A DNA stretch of 64,000 nt, taken from positions 1 to 64,000 of the forward strand of contig JAFRKJ010000019.1 of NCBI GenBank assembly GCA_017431785.1, written 5' to 3'. The first letter of the stretch is position 1; each line of letters begins with the position of its first letter. Source of the DNA: Bacillota bacterium. GTDB lineage: Bacteria > Bacillota > Clostridia > Peptostreptococcales > Anaerovoracaceae. Below are positions 24,621 through 33,569 of this stretch, piece by piece. The position numbers and the translations under genes are program-made. The notes under the pieces are model-generated. The model did no database searches and was not told where the DNA came from. It worked only from the letters and a program-made list of their open reading frames with translations.

Positions 24621-25682
24621 ATGAAAAAAGGAAATCCGTACGGAACACACAGAGTTATCTCACCTAAGGGCGTTCTGCCACAGCCTGCAGACGTAGTAGA
24701 CAACACTATGGAAATCTATGACAACGAGATCCTGATCGACGTTAAGACACTGAACATCGACTCAGCTTCATTTACAGAAATCTGCAAGCAGGTTCTGAAC
24801 AAGAAGCCGGCTGAAATCGAAACACAGGAAGAAAAGGACAAGGTTGCACAGTGCATGAAGGACATCGTTGCTAAGGCTGGAAAGCACAAGAACCCTTGGA
24901 CTGGTTCAGGCGGAATGCTGATCGGTACAGTTAAGGAAATCGGACCTGAGTGGAAAGGCGACCTGAAGGTTGGCGACAAGATCGCTACACTGGTATCACT
25001 GTCACTGACTCCACTGGTAATCGAAGAGATCCACGAGATGAGACCTGCAATCGACCAGGTTGACATCACTGGCCAGGCTATCCTGTTCCAGAGCGGTATC
25101 TATGCTAAGCTTCCTGATGACATGCCGGAAGGTCTCGCACTTTCAGCACTGGACGTTGCAGGTGCTCCTGCACAGACAGGCAAGCTGGTTCAGCAGGGAC
25201 AGAAAGTCCTCGTCATCGGCGGCGGCGGCAAGTCAGGTCTTCTCTGCCTCTACGAAGCAAAGAAGAGAGCCGGCGTAACTGGTCTGGTTGTCTGTGCAGC
25301 AGGTTCACAGAAATCAGAAGACAGAGCAAGAGCTCTTGATCTGGCAGACGAGTACTTCCACATGGATGCTTCCGATGCAGTTGGAATGTATGAGAAGGCT
25401 ATGGAACTGACAAACGGCGAACTGTACGATGTAGTAATCAACTGCGTATCCATCGAGAACACTGAGATGGGCTCCATCCTCAGCTGTAAGGACGATGGAA
25501 CAGTTTACTTCTTCTCAATGGCTACAAGCTTCACAAAGGCTGCTCTGGGAGCAGAGGGCGTTGGCAAGGACGTTAACATGATCGTAGGTAACGGATACAC
25601 TAAGGGCCACGCTGAGATCACTCTGCAGGAACTGAGAGAGCATGAAGGCCTCAGAAAGCTCTTTGAAGAAATGTATGCATAA
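24621..25682 (+). CDS. kdd: L-erythro-3,5-diaminohexanoate dehydrogenase
   Basis: 353 residues from ATG 24621 (AGGAGG ten bases upstream; an in-frame ATG at 24591 lacks a ribosome site). An NAD-dependent oxidative deaminase that makes 5-amino-3-oxohexanoate in lysine fermentation. A Rossmann-type loop reads VLVIGGGGKSGLL (about 197-209). The N-terminal region (YGTHRVISPKGVLPQPA) is typical of Kdd. It is the first gene of the operon; the next start is 37 bases on. Confidence 0.92.
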   Translation: MKKGNPYGTHRVISPKGVLPQPADVVDNTMEIYDNEILIDVKTLNIDSASFTEICKQVLNKKPAEIETQEEKDKVAQCMKDIVAKAGKHKNPWTGSGGMLIGTVKEIGPEWKGDLKVGDKIATLVSLSLTPLVIEEIHEMRPAIDQVDITGQAILFQSGIYAKLPDDMPEGLALSALDVAGAPAQTGKLVQQGQKVLVIGGGGKSGLLCLYEAKKRAGVTGLVVCAAGSQKSEDRARALDLADEYFHMDASDAVGMYEKAMELTNGELYDVVINCVSIENTEMGSILSCKDDGTVYFFSMATSFTKAALGAEGVGKDVNMIVGNGYTKGHAEITLQELREHEGLRKLFEEMYA

Positions 25683-25719
25683 TCATTCCAGATAGACAAG
25701 AGATGTAAAGGAGATAACA

Positions 25720-26979
25720 ATGGCTATTAGAAATTGGAAAGACATTCCTCTTTTCAAGGATGTCACAGAAGAACAGTGGAACGACTGGCACTGGCAGGTT
25801 GCAAACCGTCTGAACACAGTTGAGCAGATCAAGCAGGTCGTCAACCTTACTCCGCAGGAAGAGGAAGACATCACTAAGGTAATGGATGGCTTCAGAGTAG
25901 GCATCACTCCTTACTACGCTTCCCTGATGGATCCGGATGATCCGCACTGCCCGGTAAGAATGCAGGCTGTTCCAACGCTGGCTGAGACGCACAGAGGCGA
26001 AGCAGATATGCTGGACCCTCTGCACGAAGACGAAGACTCACCGGCACCTGGACTGACTCACAGATACCCTGACAGAGTTCTGTTCCTGATTACTGACCAG
26101 TGCTCCATGTACTGCAGACACTGCACCAGAAGAAGACTGGCAGGTGAAACAGACGGCGCAAGATCCAGAGAAGACATCGACGCTTGCATCGATTACATCA
26201 GAAGAACTCCGGTTGTCAGAGACGTACTGCTTTCCGGCGGAGACGCTCTCTGCGTAGAGACAGACGTTCTCGAGTACATCATCTCAGAGCTGAGAAAGAT
26301 AGACCACGTTGAAATCGTAAGAATCGGATCAAGAACACCGGTCGTTATGCCGCAGAGAATCACAGATGAACTGTGCGACATGCTGAAGAAGTATCATCCA
26401 ATTTGGCTGAACACTCACTTCAACCATCCGAAAGAATGGACTCCGGAAGCTGCAGAAGCATGTAGAAAACTGGCTGACGCAGGTATTCCTCTCGGAAACC
26501 AGTCAGTACTGCTCAGAGGCGTAAACGATGACGTTCATGTTATGAGAAATCTGGTACAGCTCTGCTGCAAGAACAGAGTTCGTCCGTACTACATCTATCA
26601 GTGCGACCTGTCACTTGGTATCGAGCACTTCAGAACTCCGGTATCCAAGGGCATCGAGATCATCGAAGGACTCAGAGGTCACACTTCCGGATATGCAGTT
26701 CCTACATTCGTAATTGACGCTCCGGGCGGCGGCGGAAAGACTCCTGTAATGCCTCAGTACGTAATTTCACAGACTCCTGAAAAGGTTATCCTGAGAAACT
26801 ACGAAGGCGTTATCACGACTTACACTGAGCCACAGGGACAGCCACCTCTCCAGTGTAGCTATGAGAACTGCAAGAACGTAGAAGATTATCACTATGAAGG
26901 TGTTGCAGGACTGGCACAGGGCGAAAGAATGTCCATGGAGCCGGCTCACCTGCTCAGACACGAAAGAAACAAGAAATAA
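25720..26979 (+). CDS. kamA: Lysine 2,3-aminomutase
   Basis: 419 residues. This radical SAM, PLP enzyme converts L-lysine to L-beta-lysine, the first step of the pathway. The cluster motif CSMYCRHC has Cys at 128, 132 and 135; the PLP lysine is K340 in PGGGGKTP. C-terminal GEPCQ-type zinc region is represented by cysteines near CSYENC. Length and order match the clostridial enzyme. GGAG precedes the ATG; 13 bases separate it from kamB. Confidence 0.96.
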   Translation: MAIRNWKDIPLFKDVTEEQWNDWHWQVANRLNTVEQIKQVVNLTPQEEEDITKVMDGFRVGITPYYASLMDPDDPHCPVRMQAVPTLAETHRGEADMLDPLHEDEDSPAPGLTHRYPDRVLFLITDQCSMYCRHCTRRRLAGETDGARSREDIDACIDYIRRTPVVRDVLLSGGDALCVETDVLEYIISELRKIDHVEIVRIGSRTPVVMPQRITDELCDMLKKYHPIWLNTHFNHPKEWTPEAAEACRKLADAGIPLGNQSVLLRGVNDDVHVMRNLVQLCCKNRVRPYYIYQCDLSLGIEHFRTPVSKGIEIIEGLRGHTSGYAVPTFVIDAPGGGGKTPVMPQYVISQTPEKVILRNYEGVITTYTEPQGQPPLQCSYENCKNVEDYHYEGVAGLAQGERMSMEPAHLLRHERNKK

Positions 26980-26992
26980 GAAATCCGGGTAA

Positions 26993-28012
26993 ATGTATCT
27001 GTTAGAAGAACTTGCTGAAAACTACAAAAGGATCTCCATCGTAGGAATGGCGAAGAACGCAGGCAAGACCACTGCCCTCAATTATCTGATTGAGGAAGCA
27101 ATGGATGAAGGCCTGACGCTCGCCGTCACTTCCACAGGCAGAGATGGAGAGGGAACCGATGTAGTAACAGGTACAGAGAAACCTAGAGTATATCTGGATC
27201 AAGGCACTATCGTATCGGTGCCGAAACAGTTATATGAACTGGCGGATGCCGGACTCGAAATACTCAGGATGACGGAATACGGCACTTCTCTCGGGCAGAT
27301 CATGCTCTGCAGAGTTGCTGACGCAGGGTACGTCCAGGTGGCAGGGCCGGTAATCAACGCCCAGCACATTACCATGTGCGAAGAAATGCTTGCTCTTGGA
27401 GCTGATCTGGTGCTCATTGACGGTGCGATCGACAGGAAATCGATCGCGGCACCGGACATCTCGGATGCGATCATCCTTTCCACCGGAGCGGTTTTGTCGA
27501 GGAAACTGAGCAAGGTCGTAGAAGAAACAGCTTATACAGTTGAACTCTACAGCCTGCCGGTTCTCGAAGATGGTGAAGAGAGAAGAATAATTGAAGAGCA
27601 GGCGGACAGTGATCGTTTATTCACAGTCAAAAACGGCGAAGCCGTTACATTGAATATAGCTACGGGACTCGGTTCGGGAAAACTCCTTGATAACGCGATT
27701 GACGAAGAGGTCACACACGTTTTCGTGCCGGGTGCATTCACCCAAAGTGTTGTGACGAACATAGATCGTCGGAAACTGAAGAATGTCACCTTTGTTCTCA
27801 AGGATCCTACGAAAATTTTTATTGATAGGACGGTCTGGGGCAAACTGAGAAAGTACGGCCTTCAGGTAAAAGTCCTTGAGAACATCAAGGTGGTAGCAAT
27901 AACCGTCAACCCGACGAGTCCTGCAGGATATTCATTCGATCACGATGAGTTGACATCCGAAATGCAGAAAGCCGCAGGAGATATCCCTGTAATAGATGTA
28001 ATGATGGGCTAG
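26993..28012 (+). CDS. kamB: P-loop protein of the lysine fermentation operon (KamB)
   Basis: 339 residues. Walker A GMAKNAGKT at 18-26 near the N-terminus marks a P-loop NTPase of the SIMIBI kind. VLIDGAIDRKS follows at about residue 140. The gene position between kamA and kamD is the same as in known lysine clusters (Clostridium, Fusobacterium), where it is called kamB and has no proven function. I infer a role in maintaining the B12-dependent aminomutase together with KamC. The ribosome site is weak (GGGTAA). Confidence 0.8.
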   Translation: MYLLEELAENYKRISIVGMAKNAGKTTALNYLIEEAMDEGLTLAVTSTGRDGEGTDVVTGTEKPRVYLDQGTIVSVPKQLYELADAGLEILRMTEYGTSLGQIMLCRVADAGYVQVAGPVINAQHITMCEEMLALGADLVLIDGAIDRKSIAAPDISDAIILSTGAVLSRKLSKVVEETAYTVELYSLPVLEDGEERRIIEEQADSDRLFTVKNGEAVTLNIATGLGSGKLLDNAIDEEVTHVFVPGAFTQSVVTNIDRRKLKNVTFVLKDPTKIFIDRTVWGKLRKYGLQVKVLENIKVVAITVNPTSPAGYSFDHDELTSEMQKAAGDIPVIDVMMG

Positions 28013-28017
28013 GTGAG

Positions 28018-29655
28018 ATGAGCGAAGGAGCCAGAAGACTTGCAAACAAAAAAACGAGAAGCGAGACAGGACTGGATTATGTCGTAAGCTCTATTAACGT
28101 GCTTACGCCCTTTGGCGTCAGAATCTTAAAAGAACAGAAACCTTTTATGCCCGGGCAGGAGGAAGAACTCAGAGCAGAGTTCGACCGCATACAGAGAATG
28201 GCTGAAATCGCGGGTGCCAACAAGCGCGAGATAAGCGTACTTCAGGAAACGTTCATGATGATGAAGGACAATTCTTTCACCATTGAAAGAAGCGCAGGTG
28301 CAGCGCTGTCCGTCGTCGAGATCTTTGAAATCAAGAGTCTGCTGTTGCTTTTGGATAAAGTGAGAAAGGTTGCGGATCAGGTAGGCTTGCCTGAGGAGTT
28401 CGTGCCGGGGGACATCACAGAGCTTCTGGACGTACTCGATCCGGGGAAAGACAGACTCAACACCTTCTACATCTACGACTCATTCTCAGAGAAACTCGCT
28501 CAGCTTCGCAGCGAGAAGAAGGAGCTTGAGAGACAGACGAGGAGAGAAAAGAAAAAGAGAAAAAATGAACTGAGGGCTGAAACAGGCCTGAACCTGACAC
28601 CGAAATTCGATATTACAGTATCGAAGAGTGATGCGAAGCGTATAGAAATGATAAATGAGATTTCCGATTTGGTAAAATCGGAGGAAGATTATATGTCTGT
28701 TACCTATGTCCTCGCACCGACGGAAGCAGAGAATCAGATTCAGAAGAAGATGGATGAGACCACTGCTGAGATCGAAGAAGAGGAACTCAAGGTAAGAGAG
28801 GAACTGTCGCAAGAGATACACAAGTGGGCGGTAGTGCTCCTGACCGCGTGTGAGCGGGTCGGACAGCTGGACGTGACACTGGCAAAAGCACTGTTTGCGA
28901 AGAAGCGCAACTGTGTCAGACCGGAAATTGTGGAAGAACACGTCCTGGAGTTTGAGGATGGCAGACACCTTCAGGTGGAAGAAATCGTGAACAAGAAGGG
29001 CGGCGAATATTGCCCGGTCAGCATTTCTCTGAAACAGGGTGTCACCTGCATAACAGGGGCAAACATGGGCGGAAAAACGGTGTCTCTGAAACTGGTGGGC
29101 ATGGTTGCGATACTGGCCCAGTACGGATACTTCGTACCGGCAGCGAGCGCACGTGTCGGCCTTTCGAACTTCATGCAGATCCTCATAGGTGACAGTCAGT
29201 CCATAGAAAGGGGCCTTTCGAGCTTCGGCAGTGAAATGGAGGAGCTCAAAGAAATTATGGACAACAGCCGGGACAGATCGCTGCTTCTCATTGATGAGAT
29301 TGCGAGCGGAACAAATCCGGCAGAGGGGCTGGCGCTGACAAAGAGCATTACGGATTACCTGAAGCAGCAGCCGTTCATCGCTCTGATAACAACTCACTTC
29401 GAGACGGTTACAGAGGATAAGGATGTTGTGAACATGCAGGTAACAGGCCTTGCGAATGCGGACTTTGACAGACTGGACAAGGAGCTCCGGTACGCGAACA
29501 GGAGGGAGCGGATAAACATCATACAAAAGTATATGGACTACCGCCTCACCCGCGTGGACAACAACAGGGAGATTCCGAAGGACGCCCTGAACATTGCGAA
29601 AATGCTTGGCATAGACGCAAATATTATTGAAAAGGCAAAACAATACTTGAACTAA
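28018..29655 (+). CDS. kamC: MutS-like ATPase of the lysine fermentation operon (KamC)
   Basis: 545 residues. The C-terminal third is a MutS-type ABC ATPase: Walker A GANMGGKT at 347-354, SSFGSEMEEL (signature-like), Walker B LLLIDEIASGTNP at 422-434 and TTHFE. The mismatch-recognition domain of MutS is absent; the N-terminal half is helical and coiled-coil. In lysine clusters it is called kamC. The placement just before both subunits of lysine 5,6-aminomutase suggests a protein-remodelling or reactivation task rather than DNA repair. It is five bases after kamB. Confidence 0.85.
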   Translation: MSEGARRLANKKTRSETGLDYVVSSINVLTPFGVRILKEQKPFMPGQEEELRAEFDRIQRMAEIAGANKREISVLQETFMMMKDNSFTIERSAGAALSVVEIFEIKSLLLLLDKVRKVADQVGLPEEFVPGDITELLDVLDPGKDRLNTFYIYDSFSEKLAQLRSEKKELERQTRREKKKRKNELRAETGLNLTPKFDITVSKSDAKRIEMINEISDLVKSEEDYMSVTYVLAPTEAENQIQKKMDETTAEIEEEELKVREELSQEIHKWAVVLLTACERVGQLDVTLAKALFAKKRNCVRPEIVEEHVLEFEDGRHLQVEEIVNKKGGEYCPVSISLKQGVTCITGANMGGKTVSLKLVGMVAILAQYGYFVPAASARVGLSNFMQILIGDSQSIERGLSSFGSEMEELKEIMDNSRDRSLLLIDEIASGTNPAEGLALTKSITDYLKQQPFIALITTHFETVTEDKDVVNMQVTGLANADFDRLDKELRYANRRERINIIQKYMDYRLTRVDNNREIPKDALNIAKMLGIDANIIEKAKQYLN

Positions 29656-29667
29656 AGGAGAAAAAGG

Positions 29668-31224
29668 ATGGAAAGTAAACTCAACCTGGACCCTAAAAAG
29701 GTCGATCATGCCAGAGCGAGCGCCAGAAAGATCGCAGAGAGCATGCAGGAATTCATCGACAGACACACTACAGTCAGCACAGAGAGAACAATTCTCAGAC
29801 TGCTGGGCGTAGACGGCGTTGATGAAGTTGATACTCCACTGCCTAACGTAGTAGTAGATCAGATTCTCGATGCAGGCGGACTGCCTAGAGGAGTCGCTTA
29901 CTGGATCGGTAACGCAATGATTCAGACAGGCAAAGAGCCGCAGGAAATCGCAGAGGAAATGGCTGCAGGAAACCTTGATATCACCAAGCTCCCGCTGGCT
30001 CCTGCGAAAGAAGCAGAAGAGAAGATCATGCCGAGGGTAATGGAAGCTCTTAAGGTCATCAGAGCGCAGACAGAGAAGAGAAACAACTATCTGGCAACAA
30101 TAGGTGAAGGCAGAAGACCTTACCTGTACGTAATCGTAGCAACAGGAAACATCTACGAAGACGTTGTACAGGCACAGGCTGCAGCACGTCAGGGAGCGGA
30201 CATCATCGCAGTAATCAGAACAACTGCACAGTCACTTCTTGACTATGTACCATACGGACCGACAACAGAAGGATTCGGCGGTACATACGCAACGCAGGAG
30301 AACTTCAGAATCATGAGAAAAGCTCTTGATGAAGTTGGCGAAGAAGTTGGAAGATACATCAGACTGTGTAACTACTCATCAGGAATGTGCATGCCGGAAA
30401 TCGCTGCAATGGGCGCCATCGAGAGACTGGACGTTATGCTGAACGACGCTCTCTACGGAATCCTGTTCAGAGACATCAACATGCAGAGAACGCTGGTTGA
30501 CCAGTACTTCTCAAGAGTTATCATCGGATACTGCGATATCATATTCAACTCCGGTGAAGACAACTACCTCACAACGGACGACGCCTTTGAGAACGCTCAC
30601 ACTGTATTGGCTTCACAGCTGATCAACGAGCAGTTCGCAGTTCTGGCAAACGTTAAGGAAGAGCAGATGGGACTGGGTCACGCATTCGAAATGGATCCGG
30701 ACATCGAGAACGGATTCCTCTACGAGCTGGCACAGGCGATCATGGCAAGAGAAATCTTCCCGAACGCACCTCTGAAGTACATGCCTCCTACGAAGTACAT
30801 GACAGGAAACATCTTCAAGGGCAACGTACAGGATGCGCTGTTCAACATGATTGCAATCTGGTCCGGACAGTCACTGCAGCTCCTCGGAATGCTGACAGAG
30901 GCTATTCACACACCGCATATGCACGACAGATATCTCTCCATTGAAAATGCACAGTACATCTTCAATAACATGAGAGACTTAGGCAGCGATGTATATTACA
31001 AGGAAGGCGGAATCATCCAGTCAAGAGCACAGCTCGTACTCGACAAGGCAGATGCGCTCCTGGAAGAAATCGTTGAAGAAGGACTCTTCTCAACAATCGA
31101 ACAGGGCAAGTTCGGCGGCGTTAAGAGACCGAGAGACGGCGGCAAGGGCCTGGCAGGCGTTTGCGTCAAGGATGATGAATACTTCAATCCGTTCATTCCA
31201 CTTATGTTAGGAGGTGTAGAATAA
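29668..31224 (+). CDS. kamD: D-lysine 5,6-aminomutase alpha subunit
   Basis: 518 residues, a TIM-barrel subunit (N-terminus NLDPKKVDHARASARKIAES) that holds the substrate and PLP site with KamE. The enzyme moves the 6-amino group of beta-lysine to C5, using adenosylcobalamin. Sequence features TVSTERTILRLLGVDGVD and MHDRYLSIENAQYIFNN match the family, and the length agrees. AGGAG precedes the ATG. Its TAA overlaps the kamE ATG by one base. Confidence 0.95.
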   Translation: MESKLNLDPKKVDHARASARKIAESMQEFIDRHTTVSTERTILRLLGVDGVDEVDTPLPNVVVDQILDAGGLPRGVAYWIGNAMIQTGKEPQEIAEEMAAGNLDITKLPLAPAKEAEEKIMPRVMEALKVIRAQTEKRNNYLATIGEGRRPYLYVIVATGNIYEDVVQAQAAARQGADIIAVIRTTAQSLLDYVPYGPTTEGFGGTYATQENFRIMRKALDEVGEEVGRYIRLCNYSSGMCMPEIAAMGAIERLDVMLNDALYGILFRDINMQRTLVDQYFSRVIIGYCDIIFNSGEDNYLTTDDAFENAHTVLASQLINEQFAVLANVKEEQMGLGHAFEMDPDIENGFLYELAQAIMAREIFPNAPLKYMPPTKYMTGNIFKGNVQDALFNMIAIWSGQSLQLLGMLTEAIHTPHMHDRYLSIENAQYIFNNMRDLGSDVYYKEGGIIQSRAQLVLDKADALLEEIVEEGLFSTIEQGKFGGVKRPRDGGKGLAGVCVKDDEYFNPFIPLMLGGVE

Positions 31225-31994
31225 TGGCAGAATGCAATACAGCAGTAGCTCAGATTGATCTGACGAAAGTAAAGCCATATGGCGACACGCTTAACGATGG
31301 TATGACGGAAGTAGCGTTCACACTTCCTGTACCTTATGGTGATGAAGCCAATGAAGCGGCTAAGATCCTCGCTAAGAAGATGGGTCTTGACGAGCCGAAT
31401 GTTGTTTATTCCAAGGCGATGACCAAGGAATACACATTCTTCGTAGTATACGGCAAGTGCCAGCACACAGTTGACTACACGACGATCAAGGTTGCAAAGG
31501 TCGACGTAGACGTTATGGACAGGCTTGAGTGCGCTGAGTATATCAAGGAAAACATCAAGAGACCTGTAGTAATCGTAGGCGCGTCAACAGGTACAGACGC
31601 ACATACAGTAGGTATCGACGCTATCATGAATATGAAGGGCTTCCACGGCCACTTCGGTCTTGAAAGATATGAAGGCATCGAAGCATACAACTACGGATCA
31701 CAGGTACCGAATGAAGACCTCATTGCACACGCAAAGGAACTTCATGCAGATGCGATTCTGGTATCACAGACAGTAACACAGAAGGACATCCACATCCAGA
31801 ACCTGACAAACATGGTTGAACTTCTTGAAGCAGAAGGAATGAGAGATAAGGTCATCCTCGTTTGCGGCGGACCGAGAATCTCCCACGAACTGGCTCAGGA
31901 ACTCGGCTATGACGCAGGATTCGGCCAGCACAAATATGCTGAGGATGTAGCGTCATTCGTTCTGACTGAGATCGTTAACCGCGGTATGGTATAA
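31224..31994 (+). CDS. kamE: D-lysine 5,6-aminomutase beta subunit
   Basis: 256 residues. It binds adenosylcobalamin and PLP. DAHTVG supplies the cobalt-binding His127, and K138 eleven residues later (in NMKGFHGH) corresponds in spacing to the PLP lysine of the Clostridium sticklandii enzyme (His133, Lys144). AGGAGGTG precedes the start, which overlaps the kamD stop. It acts as a complex with KamD. Confidence 0.95.
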   Translation: MAECNTAVAQIDLTKVKPYGDTLNDGMTEVAFTLPVPYGDEANEAAKILAKKMGLDEPNVVYSKAMTKEYTFFVVYGKCQHTVDYTTIKVAKVDVDVMDRLECAEYIKENIKRPVVIVGASTGTDAHTVGIDAIMNMKGFHGHFGLERYEGIEAYNYGSQVPNEDLIAHAKELHADAILVSQTVTQKDIHIQNLTNMVELLEAEGMRDKVILVCGGPRISHELAQELGYDAGFGQHKYAEDVASFVLTEIVNRGMV

Positions 31995-32038
31995 ATAATC
32001 GTTATCAGTTATTACTTATAAGCGAGAAAGGCAAAAAA

Positions 32039-32764
32039 ATGTTCAATAAAATCTTAACAGCTGACGAAGCAGTTGCAGGTGTACAGGACGGTATGACTAT
32101 CATGGTCGGCGGATTCCTGGGAACAGGTTCCCCGGAAGTCCTGATGGACGCTCTCGTACGCAAAGGCGTTAAGCACCTTACTGTTATCGGTAATGACGGC
32201 GGTCTGGCAGAAGGCCAGCCAGCAGGTGAATTCGCAGGCAAGACTCCAAGAGGAATCGGCAAACTGTTAGAGCACCACATGGTAGACCACGTTATCATGT
32301 CACACGTTGGTGTAAACCCTCGTCTGAACGAGCAGTTTGCTGACGGCAGCCTGAAGTACACTCTGGTTCCGCAGGGAACACTTGCTGAGAAAATCAGAGC
32401 AGCAGCTTATGGACTCGGCGGGGTTCTGACACCAGTAGGACTTGGTACTCCAATGGAGACTGACCTGGACGAACTCGGAAGAGAGAAGGAAGTAATGGTA
32501 ATCGACGGAAAGAAGTATCTCTTCGAGAGACCTCTTCACGCTGACTACTCCTTCATCAGAGCATCCATGGCAGACAAGTTTGGAAACTATATGTGTTCAA
32601 AGGCAACAAGAAACTTCAACATCGTTATGGCTGGAGCAGCTGATCACACCGTTATTGCAGCAGAAAAACTGGTCGAAGTTGGCTCAGTAGATCCTGACAT
32701 CTGGCAGGTAGCTGGCGTACTGGTTGAATCAATCGTGGAAGGAGAACCAAAATGGCAGATTTAA
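32039..32764 (+). CDS. atoD: Acetoacetate/butyrate CoA-transferase subunit A
   Basis: 241 residues. Class I CoA-transferase alpha subunit (TIMVGGFLGTGSPE, VIGNDGG, LVPQGTLAEKIR). With subunit B it transfers CoA between butyryl-CoA or acetyl-CoA and acetoacetate. In lysine fermentation it disposes of the acetoacetate formed by the keto-acid cleavage step. The ribosome site (GAAAGG) is moderate. It overlaps atoA by 13 bases. Confidence 0.93.
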   Translation: MFNKILTADEAVAGVQDGMTIMVGGFLGTGSPEVLMDALVRKGVKHLTVIGNDGGLAEGQPAGEFAGKTPRGIGKLLEHHMVDHVIMSHVGVNPRLNEQFADGSLKYTLVPQGTLAEKIRAAAYGLGGVLTPVGLGTPMETDLDELGREKEVMVIDGKKYLFERPLHADYSFIRASMADKFGNYMCSKATRNFNIVMAGAADHTVIAAEKLVEVGSVDPDIWQVAGVLVESIVEGEPKWQI

Positions 32765-33408
32765 AAGCAAGAATCGCGAAGAGATGTGCAAAACACTTTG
32801 AGGACGGCGATTTCATCAATCTCGGAATTGGTCTTCCTACAATGGTAGCTGACTATCTTCCTGAGGATGTCATCATCACTTGCCACTCCGAAAACGGTTT
32901 TGCAGGAATCGATATCCTGGCAGACGAGGAAACGCTCGACACAAACATCATCAACTCAGGCGGACAGTATGTAACAGCTCTTCCAAGAGCAAAGTTCTTC
33001 GACACAGCTGAAAGCTTCGGACTCGTAAGAGGCGGACACGTTAAGGCTACTGTTCTCGGCGCTATGGAAGTTGCCGAAAACGGAGACCTGGCAAACTGGA
33101 TCGTTCCTGGCAAGAAGGTTGCAGGAATGGGCGGAGCGATGGACCTGTGCGTAGGATGTCCTGAAGTAATCATCACGATGCTTCACACTCAGAAGGGCAA
33201 CCACAAGATCAAGAAAGAGTGCACACTCCCTCTGACTGCAGAGAAGTGCGTAACAGACATCATCACAGAGATGGCTGTTATGAAGGTTACAGATGAAGGC
33301 ATCGTTGTTACAGAACTGCACCCTGACTACACGAAGGAAGAAGTTCAGGAAGCAACAGGTGTGGAACTCATCTGGTCACCTGACCTGAAGCCTTACGACG
33401 AAACGTGA
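32752..33408 (+). CDS. atoA: Acetoacetate/butyrate CoA-transferase subunit B
   Basis: 218 residues. Beta subunit of the class I CoA-transferase, with catalytic Glu47 in HSENGF and the oxyanion-loop region GGQYVTALP. GGAG lies inside the end of atoD, before the ATG, so the subunits are translated in a coupled way. It is the last gene of the operon; a terminator follows 51 bases later. Confidence 0.94.
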   Translation: MADLKARIAKRCAKHFEDGDFINLGIGLPTMVADYLPEDVIITCHSENGFAGIDILADEETLDTNIINSGGQYVTALPRAKFFDTAESFGLVRGGHVKATVLGAMEVAENGDLANWIVPGKKVAGMGGAMDLCVGCPEVIITMLHTQKGNHKIKKECTLPLTAEKCVTDIITEMAVMKVTDEGIVVTELHPDYTKEEVQEATGVELIWSPDLKPYDET

Positions 33409-33459
33409 TCGTCTAGCGCCGTACCTTACGGTACGGGCAAGGCAACATAATGAATCACT

Positions 33460-33497
33460 AAAAAGGAGCTGACGCAGTATGCGCCGGTTCCTTTTTT
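33460..33497 (+). terminator. Terminator of the lysine operon
   Basis: AAAAAGGAGC, inner ACGCA/TGCGC pairing, GGTTCCTTTTTT. A smaller hairpin CGTACC-TTAC-GGTACG (about 33419-33434) precedes it without a T run. Confidence 0.82.
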
Positions 33498-33534
33498 CGT
33501 TGCGGAAAAACGGAAATGCATTGGTCTTAGGAGT

Positions 33535-33563
33535 TAGACAACGGAACAAAAATGCCGTATAGT
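33535..33563 (+). promoter_or_regulatory. miaB promoter giving a possible leaderless mRNA
   Basis: TAGACA (33535-33540), 17 bases, TATAGT (33558-33563), then six bases to the ATG at 33570. Each box differs from consensus at one base. Confidence 0.55.
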
Positions 33564-33569
33564 ATAGCT

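Noticed and set aside
28018-29655. Calling kamC a DNA repair MutS2
   Set aside because: The Smr nuclease and mismatch-binding parts are absent, and the gene is inside a catabolic operon.
28486-29766. Minus-strand reading frame (426 codons) opposite kamC
   Set aside because: kamC has intact ATPase motifs and operon spacing; the opposite frame has none and would cross the kamC-kamD junction.
33419-33434. CGTACC-TTAC-GGTACG hairpin as the operon terminator
   Set aside because: It has no T run; the better terminator lies 26 bases downstream at 33460-33497.
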